Below are positions 1 to 8,961 of a DNA stretch of 13,138 nucleotides, in pieces. The DNA comes from Negativicutes bacterium (GTDB lineage Bacteria; Bacillota_C; Negativicutes; Acidaminococcales; Acidaminococcaceae). The position numbers and the translations under genes are program-made. The notes below the pieces were generated by a model. The model was not told the DNA's origin, ran no database searches, and worked only from the letters and a program-made list of their open reading frames with translations. Every line of letters begins with the position of its first letter. The first letter of the stretch is position 1. The DNA lies in the NCBI GenBank assembly GCA_009930275.1, contig RZYP01000050.1, positions 1-13,138 of the forward strand, read 5' to 3'.

Positions 1-954
1 CGCACCGAAAATAACGCGAAGAGCTTTAGCTTCAGCTTCCCTGCCCATCAAATAGCCAATGATAGGGCCAAGCGTAAACATATCCCATTTAACCGACTTC
101 AAGACATTCATCAACGCCGTTTCCATTCTTTTCTTCAAAATCGGCGTATTGCCTGTTGCTACGTATTCCTCTATGGTCTGAGAAATAAGTTTGCCATGGG
201 GCCCGCGATTAAACTTTGCACCGAGCTGTTCCAAAGGCGTGTCCATGCCTTCAATAAAAATTGAATGGTCGATCTCACCGCAATCCAAGAGAAGCGGTCT
301 TAATTTGTCGCTGCTCCAATTCATCAAACGGCTCCTTATGACACTGCGCGCATTTTGAAAATCGGCAAACAAGGTGAAATAATGACGCACAAAGCCTTGC
401 TCTTCCATTCTATCCAAAACAGTCTTGATGTGCCTGAACATTGCGCAGTCTATTTGTGCACTGAAGAGCAAGGGATCAATGTTGCGCTGCAAATCAATTT
501 CAATCTTATTCATCGCTATGCGGTAAGCATCCGGCAACTTATCATATTTTTTGTTGTAAACACACTCTTTCAAGAAGTCCAGAGAAAAAACTCCTCCTTC
601 GATCAGAACATCCGGGGCATCTATGCCCATCAGACGAGCCTTGAGCAGTGTTTTAATATTATGCGTATCAACTTCCAACAGAAATAAACTTGTCAACTCA
701 GGCTCCGGTGTCAGATCACGAATCATTTTGCGCGACATTTGAAGCTGTGCACGTATAACGTAGTCAATCTCCAAATGTTGGTATTGTTCCGGAGTCAGGT
801 TGCCACCGTACCCTGTTTCTAACAACAAAACCAGGGCTTCTCTGGCATCGGCCGCTTCAGAAATACGCCGAAGCTGAGCAGCAGTCAGCATTCTTTTGGC
901 AAAAACGCTGATGCGCCCCATTGCATATTCATAACTTGGATGCGGAATGGTCAT
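1..954 (-). CDS. ntpC: V-type ATPase subunit C (d-like, central stalk to ring adaptor), 3' end outside window
   Basis: This frame is open for 318 codons from an ATG at 954 to the left edge with no stop, so the gene is cut only near its C-terminus; family members are usually about 320-350 residues. The protein begins MTIPHPSYEYAMGRISVFAK, and the last visible residues include YLMGREAEAKALRVI, which matches the conserved end of the archaeal/bacterial V-ATPase subunit C family. In such enzymes this subunit is the funnel-shaped socket coupling the central rotor stalk to the proteolipid ring. The start lies one base after the ntpE stop (TAG-C-ATG) and is preceded by a GGAGGTG ribosome site inside ntpE, so the two are co-transcribed. 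The family call rests on sequence style and on the F-I-K-E-C order known from Enterococcus hirae. The G, A, B and D subunits would be expected next, outside the window. Confidence 0.9.
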   Translation of the reverse strand, partial: MTIPHPSYEYAMGRISVFAKRMLTAAQLRRISEAADAREALVLLLETGYGGNLTPEQYQHLEIDYVIRAQLQMSRKMIRDLTPEPELTSLFLLEVDTHNIKTLLKARLMGIDAPDVLIEGGVFSLDFLKECVYNKKYDKLPDAYRIAMNKIEIDLQRNIDPLLFSAQIDCAMFRHIKTVLDRMEEQGFVRHYFTLFADFQNARSVIRSRLMNWSSDKLRPLLLDCGEIDHSIFIEGMDTPLEQLGAKFNRGPHGKLISQTIEEYVATGNTPILKKRMETALMNVLKSVKWDMFTLGPIIGYLMGREAEAKALRVIFGA

Positions 955-955
955 G

Positions 956-1564
956 CTAATTCACCTCCGAGCCAAACAATAAGGCTGCTACCTCACGCTC
1001 CGATTTTCTGCGAACTTCGTGTAAAATCGTTTTAAAAGAACCGTCAAAATCGCTGTTTTCCCCGATAATAAGCACGCCACCGACAAATTTTGCAGGTTCG
1101 TCTGCCAAAGTAAGTTCGCCCTTTTTACCGCTTGCAACTAGCGCCGCATTGAGTTTTGTAAGCAAGCCGCCTTTATATTTTTCTACATCAGCCAAAGGGA
1201 CGCAGAGTTTTTCCGTTCCTTTTTCGCTCGCTTGCAACACGGTCTTGATGATTAATTTTTCCCATCTGTCCTGCGGCAGTTGTGCCAGTTCTTTTTCCGC
1301 CTGTGCAAAAACTTCTTCAATAACCTTGCGTTTTCTGTCGAGCGTATTCTTGCGCGCTTCCAGCTCGCCTATCAACAACTGGCGTCTGACAGCTTCGGCC
1401 GCATCCATTTCCGACTGGGCCTTAATTTCTTCAACCTTTGTCATCGCCGCTTTGTTAATTTTATCTACAGAAGCAGCTGCTTTATTTTTGGCAGCTGTAA
1501 GCAACTCACCCGCTTCTTGAGAAGCTTCCTCCTGTATTTTTAAAATTATTTTATTTATTGCCAC
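956..1564 (-). CDS. ntpE: V-type ATPase subunit E (peripheral stalk)
   Basis: The product is a 202-residue soluble protein with a long charged, Ala/Glu/Lys-rich N-terminal helix (about residues 5-105), then a mixed alpha/beta C-terminal part. The C-terminal part contains FVGGVLIIGENSDFDGSF and ends with KSEREVAALLFG, the typical layout of V/A-ATPase subunit E. It pairs with the small coiled-coil subunit to form the peripheral stalk that holds the catalytic head still during rotation. Translation starts at a GTG, because an AAGGAGGGG ribosome site sits just upstream in the short gap after ntpK and no ATG fits as well. It lies between ntpK and ntpC in the standard operon order. Nothing in it is unusual. 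Confidence 0.9.
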   Translation of the reverse strand: MAINKIILKIQEEASQEAGELLTAAKNKAAASVDKINKAAMTKVEEIKAQSEMDAAEAVRRQLLIGELEARKNTLDRKRKVIEEVFAQAEKELAQLPQDRWEKLIIKTVLQASEKGTEKLCVPLADVEKYKGGLLTKLNAALVASGKKGELTLADEPAKFVGGVLIIGENSDFDGSFKTILHEVRRKSEREVAALLFGSEVN

Positions 1565-1583
1565 CGTTCTTCCCCTCCTTAGA

Positions 1584-3958
<2,375 letters not shown>

Positions 3959-3959
3959 G

Positions 3960-4265
3960 CTAGACCACAACCTTTTCTATAACATACTCTACTGCTTCAG
4001 GTAGCTTTGCATGAGCTGCCTCTGCTAAGGCACGATCCTCCAGCATACGTTCGGCGATAATGGCCTTAGCCTTGATTTTCGCTTCTGCTTCCGCAGCGGC
4101 AATGGCTTTTTTGGCCGTCCTCTGAGCGTTGGCTATCATGCCCTCTGCTTCTTTGGTTGCATTCTCATCTGCTTCACGCATTAAATTGCCGGCCAGAACT
4201 TTTGCTTCTCGTTTAGCTTCTTCGGCTGCATGTTCCGCGGCCTTGATTTCTTCTAAGATTGACAT
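3960..4265 (-). CDS. ntpF: V-type ATPase small coiled-coil stalk subunit (G/H type, NtpF)
   Basis: The product has 101 residues and is almost entirely one Ala/Glu/Lys-rich helix (about 3-85), with no glycine or proline until LPEAVEYVIEK near the end. This is the composition of the V/A-ATPase G/H family, which forms the peripheral stalk as a coiled coil with subunit E. First position in the operon, directly before ntpI, matches ntpF of E. hirae; other naming schemes call it AtpH or subunit G. An AGGTGGTGAG ribosome site precedes the ATG. Low-complexity helices are hard to classify by sequence alone, so the call rests as much on position as on the protein. Confidence 0.82.
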   Translation of the reverse strand: MSILEEIKAAEHAAEEAKREAKVLAGNLMREADENATKEAEGMIANAQRTAKKAIAAAEAEAKIKAKAIIAERMLEDRALAEAAHAKLPEAVEYVIEKVVV

Positions 4266-4293
4266 TTTCTCACCACCTGTATATAAAAATCAT

Positions 4294-4299
4294 ATTATA
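4294..4299 (-). promoter_or_regulatory. Candidate -10 box of the V-ATPase operon promoter
   Basis: On the minus strand a perfect TATAAT lies 28 bases upstream of the ntpF ATG, which would give a leader of about 20 bases carrying the ribosome site. The region 17 bases further upstream (GGTATT) does not resemble TTGACA, so this is either a weak or activated promoter or a chance match in AT-rich DNA. Confidence 0.4.
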
Positions 4300-4318
4300 A
4301 CTGTCTAAATACACAAAA

Positions 4319-4349
4319 TACCGCTTCCACCTGGAAAGTGGAACCGGTA
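4319..4349 (-). terminator. Strong hairpin followed by a T-rich run upstream of the V-ATPase operon
   Basis: The arms 4319-4330 and 4338-4349 pair over 12 positions with one C-C mismatch and a 7-base loop. Read on the minus strand, the stem is followed by TTTTGTGTATTT, resembling an intrinsic terminator. It lies just upstream of the putative -10 box. It may stop read-through from murI, act as an attenuator for a longer V-ATPase transcript, or be a protein-binding dyad. Confidence 0.5.
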
Positions 4350-4614
4350 CCAGCATTTAACTTTGATTTGAGACCCATTCTGCGTAGACTATCATACTTC
4401 CAGCCTTCCCTTCAAAAGGACTATTACGAATTAAATTCAAAATAGCTTAGATTAAAGTGACGAAACAGAAACTACTAGCGAGCTATCATATCAATTATGT
4501 TTTTAAAATAAAAAGAATAAGCAAAAAACTATCCAAGTATTAGTTATTAGACATAAATCCTGTAATTCCTGCTGAAATAGTGATGTTCTCTAAAAAATAC
4601 ATAAAAAACAAAAC
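4350..4614. other. AT-rich intergenic stretch with no recognised gene
   Basis: Between the V-ATPase leader hairpin and the murI terminator I find no convincing reading frame with a ribosome site, no tRNA-like fold and no known riboswitch motif on either strand. It is AT-rich, with a short CCTT/AAGG inverted pair near 4403-4421. It could hold an upstream promoter or regulator sites for the V-ATPase operon. Confidence 0.5.
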
Positions 4615-4644
4615 GCATTCTGGCTGCAATTGCAGCCGGAATGC
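4615..4644 (-). terminator. Intrinsic terminator of murI
   Basis: The inverted repeat GCATTC-x-GGCTGCAA / TTGCAGCC-x-GAATGC pairs over 15 positions with one imperfect position (C-A on the minus strand). It begins 9 bases after the murI stop and is followed on the minus strand by GTTTTGTTTTTT, as expected for a rho-independent terminator. Confidence 0.85.
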
Positions 4645-4652
4645 TATTTATC

Positions 4653-5468
4653 TTATTTTTCCCTCAGACTTACTGTCTTGAATTCACAGGAAGCCACTTC
4701 AAACATGCGTGAGGTAATGCGCCTGCCTCTTGCCAAATCTGCAGTAAAACAAATTGTAGTTTTACCTGCAGCGCCTTCCTGCAAAAGATTATTTTCACGC
4801 AAAACTGTTTGTGCGTCTAAGGCCGTCTGCTCCGCAGGATCTATGACCTTAACCTTTGTGCCCATTTCCTGCTCAATATCTTCCTTAATAAAGGGATAAT
4901 GGGTACAGGACAAAATTACAGTATCGACTCCTGCCGCTTTCAAAGGCAAAGCATATTCAGCAACAGCATCCGTAATTTCCACCGAGCAAAACTTTTCGCC
5001 CTCAATCAATGGCACGAATTTTGGACAAGCCTTTGGCACAACCGTCGCCGCAGGCTCTGCAGACAGAATAGCCGCCTTATGCGCTCCTGAGTTAATCGTA
5101 AATTCTGTGGCAAAAACGCCGATAGTCTTGTTCTTGCTGGCATTTACGACAAGATCCGCACCTTTAGACATGCCGACGATATCATATTCATGATTGCCCT
5201 TCAAAGTATCAATGCCTAATACAGTAAGTGTGTTACAGGCAATAACTACTAGTTTTGTACCCTGCATTTCAAAATAGTCAAGCATCTCGTCTACAAACTG
5301 CCTGACTTCCCTTTCGCTGCGCGGCCCGTATGGAGTCCGTGCAGTATCACCCAAATATATAAAGTCTTCCTGGGGCATGAGCTTCCTCAGACATTTCAAA
5401 ACGCTGAGACCTCCAACCCCTGAATCCAAAACGCCAATTGGCGCCTTCTTCTTCAACAATCCGCTCAT
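4653..5468 (-). CDS. murI: Glutamate racemase
   Basis: The product of about 271 residues interconverts L- and D-glutamate, supplying D-glutamate for the peptidoglycan stem peptide in the cytoplasm. The N-terminal PIGVLDSGVGGLSVLK motif carries the conserved Asp-Ser. Catalytic cysteines lie in VIACNTLTVLG and in LSCTHYPF, the two-cysteine, cofactor-independent racemase arrangement. A YLGDTARTPYG segment is also characteristic. An in-frame TTG at 5501 would add 11 residues, but the ATG at 5468 gives the usual family length of about 265-270, and a TATAAT box at 5516-5511 would place the transcript start near the TTG, leaving it no leader. The ribosome site at the ATG (AGGTCAGGAG) is imperfectly spaced. 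The gene appears to be transcribed alone. Confidence 0.93.
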   Translation of the reverse strand: MSGLLKKKAPIGVLDSGVGGLSVLKCLRKLMPQEDFIYLGDTARTPYGPRSEREVRQFVDEMLDYFEMQGTKLVVIACNTLTVLGIDTLKGNHEYDIVGMSKGADLVVNASKNKTIGVFATEFTINSGAHKAAILSAEPAATVVPKACPKFVPLIEGEKFCSVEITDAVAEYALPLKAAGVDTVILSCTHYPFIKEDIEQEMGTKVKVIDPAEQTALDAQTVLRENNLLQEGAAGKTTICFTADLARGRRITSRMFEVASCEFKTVSLREK

Positions 5469-5510
5469 CTCCTGACCTGTAAGCCTTCGTTGTAAATTCA
5501 ACTACTAATT

Positions 5511-5516
5511 ATTATA
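5511..5516 (-). promoter_or_regulatory. Candidate -10 box of the murI promoter
   Basis: TATAAT, directly preceded by TG, lies on the minus strand 43 bases upstream of the preferred murI ATG. No good -35 hexamer is visible 17 bases upstream (GCGCCG), so the assignment is tentative. Confidence 0.4.
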
Positions 5517-5561
5517 CACCAATTTGCTGAGACCGGCGCGAATAATTGCCGTCTTATTTTT

Positions 5562-5625
5562 AATGGACAAAGGAGAAATGGACCAAAGGGGGACAGTCCC
5601 CCTTTGGTCCACCCTTTGGTCCATT
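5562..5625. repeat. Nested palindromic (REP-like) element between murI and ecfT
   Basis: A perfect 16-bp inverted repeat (arms 5579-5594 and 5596-5611, single central A, core GGGGGACAGTCCCCC) is enclosed by a second, imperfect pair: AATGGAC-AAAGG at 5562-5573 and CCTTTGGTCCATT at 5613-5625. The unit GGACCAAAGGG or its complement thus occurs repeatedly in 64 bases. It lies about 20 bases after the ecfT stop but lacks a clean T-run after the stem, so it is not a textbook terminator. The shape resembles dispersed REP-type palindromes moved by Y1 (REP-associated) transposases; that link is inferred, and only one copy is visible here. Confidence 0.75.
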
Positions 5626-5646
5626 AAAAAAATTGTTTTTTAATTT

Positions 5647-6315
5647 TTATAAATACTTAATCCAGAATTTATAAGTGCTCAGTACCAAAACAACCCCTAG
5701 CACAAGGTAGTCACCGATGCCAAGTTCCTGCTTCTTCATATTTTTATAGGTATTTGCTCCGAAACCTTTTAGTTCCATGCTCAAAGCCAGGGTGTCTGAT
5801 TTAGCAACCGCACGCATTACTAAAGGTTTAATCACGCCTAAATAGGCAAGCAAACGCTTAACAACATTTCCTCGGTTAGAGTAACCGCGACAAGACTGAG
5901 CGTCCAGGGTAGCCGTACTGTCCGTCAGAAAATCCGGCACGAAGCGCAAAGCCGTAGTCAACATAAAGGCGTACTCACAAGGCATGCGGAAACGCTCAAC
6001 CAAAGCTTGGGCAATGTCCTGGATTTTAGTCGCCGCCAGCAGGCACAAAAACGCCATGGTCATGACAAGCATTCTCAAACCACCGGTCAAAGCCACTTCC
6101 AGCGAAGACTGAAAAAGAAGCTGCAGAAGAATCATCATGCCGGTAAACACAGCAAGAGCACCTATAGCAGCCATTGTCATCCGATCGTGTTTAATATAAA
6201 GAAGAAGCACCAGTTCCAAAACCAAAATAAAGGAAACTAACTTCACCGGCAAGATGAAAACCAGGGCAGTTATAGCCAGCACCGTTACTAATTGTGTAAA
6301 TGCAGTAACCTTCAT
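5647..6315 (-). CDS. ecfT: ECF transporter transmembrane coupling protein EcfT
   Basis: The product has 222 residues: about four or five hydrophobic helices in the N-terminal half (to about residue 96), then the long cytoplasmic coupling-helix region, then a final membrane segment (about 201-220). EcfT proteins carry two short Ala-Arg-Gly-type motifs that dock into the ATPases. Here they read AQSCRG (139-144) and SMELKGFGA (179-187), so the second has Lys in place of Arg. The ATG overlaps the stop of the preceding ATPase gene (ATGA), with an AGGTG ribosome site. As the last gene of the operon it supplies the membrane scaffold linking the ATPases to the TrpP-like substrate component. Confidence 0.9.
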   Translation of the reverse strand: MKVTAFTQLVTVLAITALVFILPVKLVSFILVLELVLLLYIKHDRMTMAAIGALAVFTGMMILLQLLFQSSLEVALTGGLRMLVMTMAFLCLLAATKIQDIAQALVERFRMPCEYAFMLTTALRFVPDFLTDSTATLDAQSCRGYSNRGNVVKRLLAYLGVIKPLVMRAVAKSDTLALSMELKGFGANTYKNMKKQELGIGDYLVLGVVLVLSTYKFWIKYL

Positions 6316-7121
6316 TCTTTTTCACCTGCTTTCGGAGCGAGTTGCGCGCAAAAATCATCCGGTGACAGGGCATAAACTCCAAAGGCTAAAGACAAGGACG
6401 CCAGAGTCGGCTGCTGTAAGCCCCAGTCAGTCAAATCCCTTGTACCGTTAAATAGCTCCTCGGGAACATCATCAAATACAAGATTGCCATTGTGCAGCAC
6501 TATCGCCCTGCGCGCATACCGGCGGGCAATATTCATATCATGAGTGATCAGTATGATTGTAATCCCTTTATCTTCATTAATAGTGCGCAGATAATTCATC
6601 ATCTGCTCTTTTTCCAAACTGTCCTGTCCGTTCGTGATTTCATCAAGAATCAGCGTGCGGGGATTAAGAGCAAGCGCCGCTGCAACGCCCAGGCGCCGTT
6701 TTTGGCCAAAGGACAAGGTACGAGGATAAACCTCGGCAAACTCAGTTAACCCTGTTGCTGCCAACGCTTCTTCAACCTGTTCCCGCACTTTTTCCTCCGA
6801 CAGGTCCTTATTGCGCGGTCCATAGGCAACTTCATCCCAAACTGTGTCCTCAAGAATCTGCAAATCGGGATTTTGAAAAACATACCCTACCCTGTCAGCC
6901 AAGTCAGCCGGTTCTTTTTTCGCAATATCTTCGCCATCTACGTAAACCTCGCCGGAGCGCGGATGGGTAAGTGCCATGAAAAGCCTGCTGAGTGTCGTTT
7001 TGCCGCTGCCGTTGTGACCTAATAATGCGACGAATTCGCCGTCTTCTATTTTACAGTCGATATCATTGAGGACAGGCTCACCGCGCCTGTAAGCAAAATT
7101 TACTTCCTTTGTTTCAATCAC
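6312..7121 (-). CDS. ecfA: ECF transporter ATPase EcfA (second copy, non-canonical signature)
   Basis: The 269-residue ABC ATPase has Walker A GHNGSGKTT (35-43), a Q-loop in VFQNPDLQI (81-89, a form typical of ECF ATPases), Walker B TLILDE (156-161) and the switch His in LITHD (H194). The signature reads LSFGQKRR (136-143) rather than LSGGQ, and the D-loop region reads ITNGQD where PTAGLD is usual. One EcfA of a heterodimer often has a degenerate motif, so this may be the partner with one weakened ATP site. The C-terminal tail beyond about 230 is the ECF-specific extension. Start is a GTG overlapping the previous stop (GTGA), with GGGAGG upstream. It acts on the inner face of the membrane with the other ATPase and EcfT. 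Confidence 0.9.
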   Translation of the reverse strand: MIETKEVNFAYRRGEPVLNDIDCKIEDGEFVALLGHNGSGKTTLSRLFMALTHPRSGEVYVDGEDIAKKEPADLADRVGYVFQNPDLQILEDTVWDEVAYGPRNKDLSEEKVREQVEEALAATGLTEFAEVYPRTLSFGQKRRLGVAAALALNPRTLILDEITNGQDSLEKEQMMNYLRTINEDKGITIILITHDMNIARRYARRAIVLHNGNLVFDDVPEELFNGTRDLTDWGLQQPTLASLSLAFGVYALSPDDFCAQLAPKAGEKE

Positions 7122-7978
7122 AGGCCAACCCTCCCAAATTTCTCTTTCAGCTCGCTAATAGCCTCGTCGGTATTTCTCCACAGGCCTAAACGAACATCCT
7201 CGCGCTCTTCCAGGTTAAGTTTGACCTGCCACAAAGCAGGCAGAATGTGTCTGAGCTCTCTTTCCTGATAGGCTGCAGCCGCGGCTTCCTCAAGCGGACC
7301 TGCTGCTACAATGCTGCCTTCTTTCAGCACAATCATATCTGTCAAATAAGGCAGGACGAAATCCAGGTTGTGCTCTACCACTACCACCGTCATATTGTAT
7401 TTTTTGTAAATCTTATAAAGAAGTTTATATAAAGAAACTGATCCATCCGGGTCCATAGCAGAAACCGGTTCATCCAGAACAAGTATTTTGGGGCGTACTG
7501 CCAAAACAGATGCCAGCAGCAATCGCTGCCTTTGGCCGCCGGAAAGTTCGTCCAATTGATAATTTTCCCTTCCGGGAAGCCCTACATCCTCCAGCGCCTT
7601 CTTGGTCCTTGCCTCAACTTCTTCCGGAGGGAAGCCATGATTCAAAAGCGCGAAAGCGACCTCTTCGCCGGCAGTCAGGGAAACAAGCTGACTTTCATAA
7701 TCTTCCAGCATAATACCTAGGTTCATCGCAATATCAGAAACCCGCTTGCCCTTTGTATTTTCTCCCAAAACCTCGACTTTGCCAGCATAGCGTCCGCCGT
7801 AATAATACGGTATAATCCCTGCCATCGCCTTGCACATGGTCGTCTTGCCTGCTCCGCTCGGTCCTAGCAGTACCGTGAAAGAGCCTTCTTTAACGCCCAC
7901 ATTTATATCTTTCAAAATAATTTCTCCGCCGTTGTAGGCATAATGGAAATTTTCAAATTTAACTGCGTAGTTATTCAT
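7118..7978 (-). CDS. ecfA: ECF transporter ATPase EcfA (first copy)
   Basis: The 286-residue ABC ATPase has Walker A GPSGAGKTT (39-47), canonical LSGGQRQR signature (145-152), Walker B ILVLDE (165-170), a D-loop PVSAMD and switch His H203 in VVEHN. The Q-loop region reads MLEDYESQLVS, with the glutamine displaced relative to the FQNP form of the partner. The ATG overlaps the trpP stop (ATGA), with an AGGGGGCG site upstream, so expression is coupled to the substrate component. It pairs with the next gene as the heterodimeric motor of an ECF importer. Which copy is EcfA1 and which EcfA2 cannot be fixed from sequence alone. Confidence 0.9.
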   Translation of the reverse strand: MNNYAVKFENFHYAYNGGEIILKDINVGVKEGSFTVLLGPSGAGKTTMCKAMAGIIPYYYGGRYAGKVEVLGENTKGKRVSDIAMNLGIMLEDYESQLVSLTAGEEVAFALLNHGFPPEEVEARTKKALEDVGLPGRENYQLDELSGGQRQRLLLASVLAVRPKILVLDEPVSAMDPDGSVSLYKLLYKIYKKYNMTVVVVEHNLDFVLPYLTDMIVLKEGSIVAAGPLEEAAAAAYQERELRHILPALWQVKLNLEEREDVRLGLWRNTDEAISELKEKFGRVGL

Positions 7979-8556
7979 TTTTTACGCGCCCCCTGGATAA
8001 AGAACAATTTTTGGGCGGGTGCGAACAAGACCTGGGTGATGAAGCCGTTCAGCACTGCCACTGTTGCCACAACCGGTAACATGGCATATATATAAACATG
8101 CATAGGTAAATTAAGGACAAGTTTCAAGATAAAAGTGAAGACTGAGCCGCTCGCCATAGTCGCGAGAAAACCTGTAAGATACGGACGGAATCTGAAGTTG
8201 GACAAACCCATTTGCAGCATTGATTTAACAACAAGTGCCGCAACAAAGGCTCCCGTTAACTCGCTGGCGATATTGCCCAAGGGGAAAGCTGACTTGGATG
8301 AAGGAACCAATGTTAAGCCAGCCACGAAGCCTATGCCTAATGACTGGGAAAAAGTTGGATTCGTCAGACTGATAGTAATCGAATACATCGCAATCGTCCA
8401 GTTCGGAGTTACTCCTCCTATGTTCGGACTAATCGTATGCAAAATAACGCCTATGGCCAAAAGAAGGGCCGTGATAGCAACCCAGCGATGCGTGTCCTGT
8501 GCCGGTGGGATTTCGATTAATTCTACTTCTGGTCGCAATAATTGTTCCTCTTTCAT
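7975..8556 (-). CDS. trpP: TrpP-like tryptophan transport protein (ECF substrate-binding S component)
   Basis: The 193-residue membrane protein has about five or six hydrophobic segments after a 24-residue charged N-terminus. The region AIGVILHTISPNIGGVTPNW (about 34-53) resembles the start of Bacillus subtilis TrpP (YhaG), whose family has the same short helices and an intervening Ser/Pro/Gly-rich stretch. The start is the ATG at 8556, because AAGGAGG lies 6 bases upstream; longer in-frame starts fall inside the T-box terminator. The substrate assignment is supported independently by the UGG specifier in the leader. It is the first gene of the operon and would bind tryptophan outside the cell while EcfT and the two ATPases drive uptake. 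Family similarity is from memory, not a search. Confidence 0.82.
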   Translation of the reverse strand: MKEEQLLRPEVELIEIPPAQDTHRWVAITALLLAIGVILHTISPNIGGVTPNWTIAMYSITISLTNPTFSQSLGIGFVAGLTLVPSSKSAFPLGNIASELTGAFVAALVVKSMLQMGLSNFRFRPYLTGFLATMASGSVFTFILKLVLNLPMHVYIYAMLPVVATVAVLNGFITQVLFAPAQKLFFIQGARKK

Positions 8557-8588
8557 CTTTTTCCTCCTTGGTTTATATTTTCTGCAAT

Positions 8589-8619
8589 AAAAAAAGCCCC
8601 TCATCCCTGTAGGGACGAG
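8589..8619 (-). terminator. T-box-controlled intrinsic terminator
   Basis: The stem CTCGTCCC / GGGATGAG (8619-8612 with 8607-8600, one G-U pair, 4-base loop) is followed on the minus strand by GGGGC and seven T residues (8595-8589). It lies between the T-box and the trpP ribosome site, as required for transcription attenuation. Confidence 0.93.
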
Positions 8620-8873
8620 AAACTCTCGCGGTGCCACCCTGCTTGATTACGCTGTAATCCTGCTCAGTAAGAATACGGGCCTGGGCCGATATCCCCTTCT
8701 TTGATAACGGGCGAAGCTTCCCGATGGCGTCTACCCCGGCCGTGCCGGCTCAAACCATATCTCTTGGGTCCATTCAAAATGCTGCCTTGCGCCGGACTCC
8801 CACTGTCACCGGCTCGCTGAAGCCTGCCTTGCAAATCTACTCTTCCCAATCATGGACTTTGTCATATAGATTA
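8589..8873 (-). promoter_or_regulatory. T-box riboswitch with Trp (UGG) specifier
   Basis: On the minus strand the leader holds the hallmark T-box AGGGTGGCACCGCG (8640-8627). Stem I is closed by TTGGG (8849-8845) with CCCAA (8768-8764). Its specifier loop has AGTAGA on the 5' side and GAATGGACC on the 3' side, placing UGG (Trp, 8772-8770) as specifier codon followed by the usual A. A GATTAC/GTAATC hairpin (8659-8645), fitting stem III, precedes the T-box. Uncharged tRNA-Trp would pair with UGG and, through its acceptor end, with UGGCA in the antiterminator bulge, allowing read-through into trpP. The CCCT of the terminator arm can alternatively pair with AGGG of the T-box. The 5' end is estimated from the promoter. 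Confidence 0.96.
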
Positions 8874-8879
8874 ACACAA

Positions 8880-8908
8880 AGTTTAACAAACTCATCCCTT
8901 AATGTCAA
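8880..8908 (-). promoter_or_regulatory. Promoter of the T-box/trpP-ecf operon
   Basis: A perfect -35 TTGACA (8908-8903) is followed after 17 bases by TAAACT (8885-8880) as a 4/6 match to the -10 box. The transcript would start near 8873, just upstream of stem I. It is back to back with the plus-strand promoter of the next gene. Confidence 0.75.
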
Positions 8909-8915
8909 TATTTTT

Positions 8916-8944
8916 TTGCATTTATTATATATTATCCTTATAAT
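8916..8944 (+). promoter_or_regulatory. Candidate divergent promoter for the Phe-rich membrane protein and Rrf2 genes
   Basis: TTGCAT (8916-8921) lies 17 bases before a perfect TATAAT (8939-8944). The predicted transcript start, about 8951, coincides with the GGGTG ribosome site of the gene at 8962, so the leader would be extremely short; an alternative upstream start in this AT-rich stretch cannot be excluded. The -35 boxes of the two divergent promoters are only 7 bases apart. Confidence 0.5.
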
Positions 8945-8961
8945 TATAGTGGGTGATGAAG

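Noticed and set aside
355..687. Plus-strand 110-codon frame
   Set aside because: It lies opposite the ntpC coding frame, whose protein matches a known family along its length; the plus-strand product resembles nothing.
4319..4349. Possible T-box, because of GTGGAACCGG on the plus strand
   Set aside because: It only partly matches the T-box consensus, no stem I or specifier loop is present, and no plus-strand gene of suitable type follows (murI is on the other strand).
8557..8637. N-terminal extension of TrpP by 27 residues
   Set aside because: The extension is encoded by the T-box terminator and lies ahead of the strong AAGGAGG site that serves the ATG at 8556.
8664..8849. Small minus-strand open frame of 61 codons within the trpP leader
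   Set aside because: It is wholly inside the T-box RNA structure, lacks a ribosome site, and its protein looks like read-out of structured RNA.
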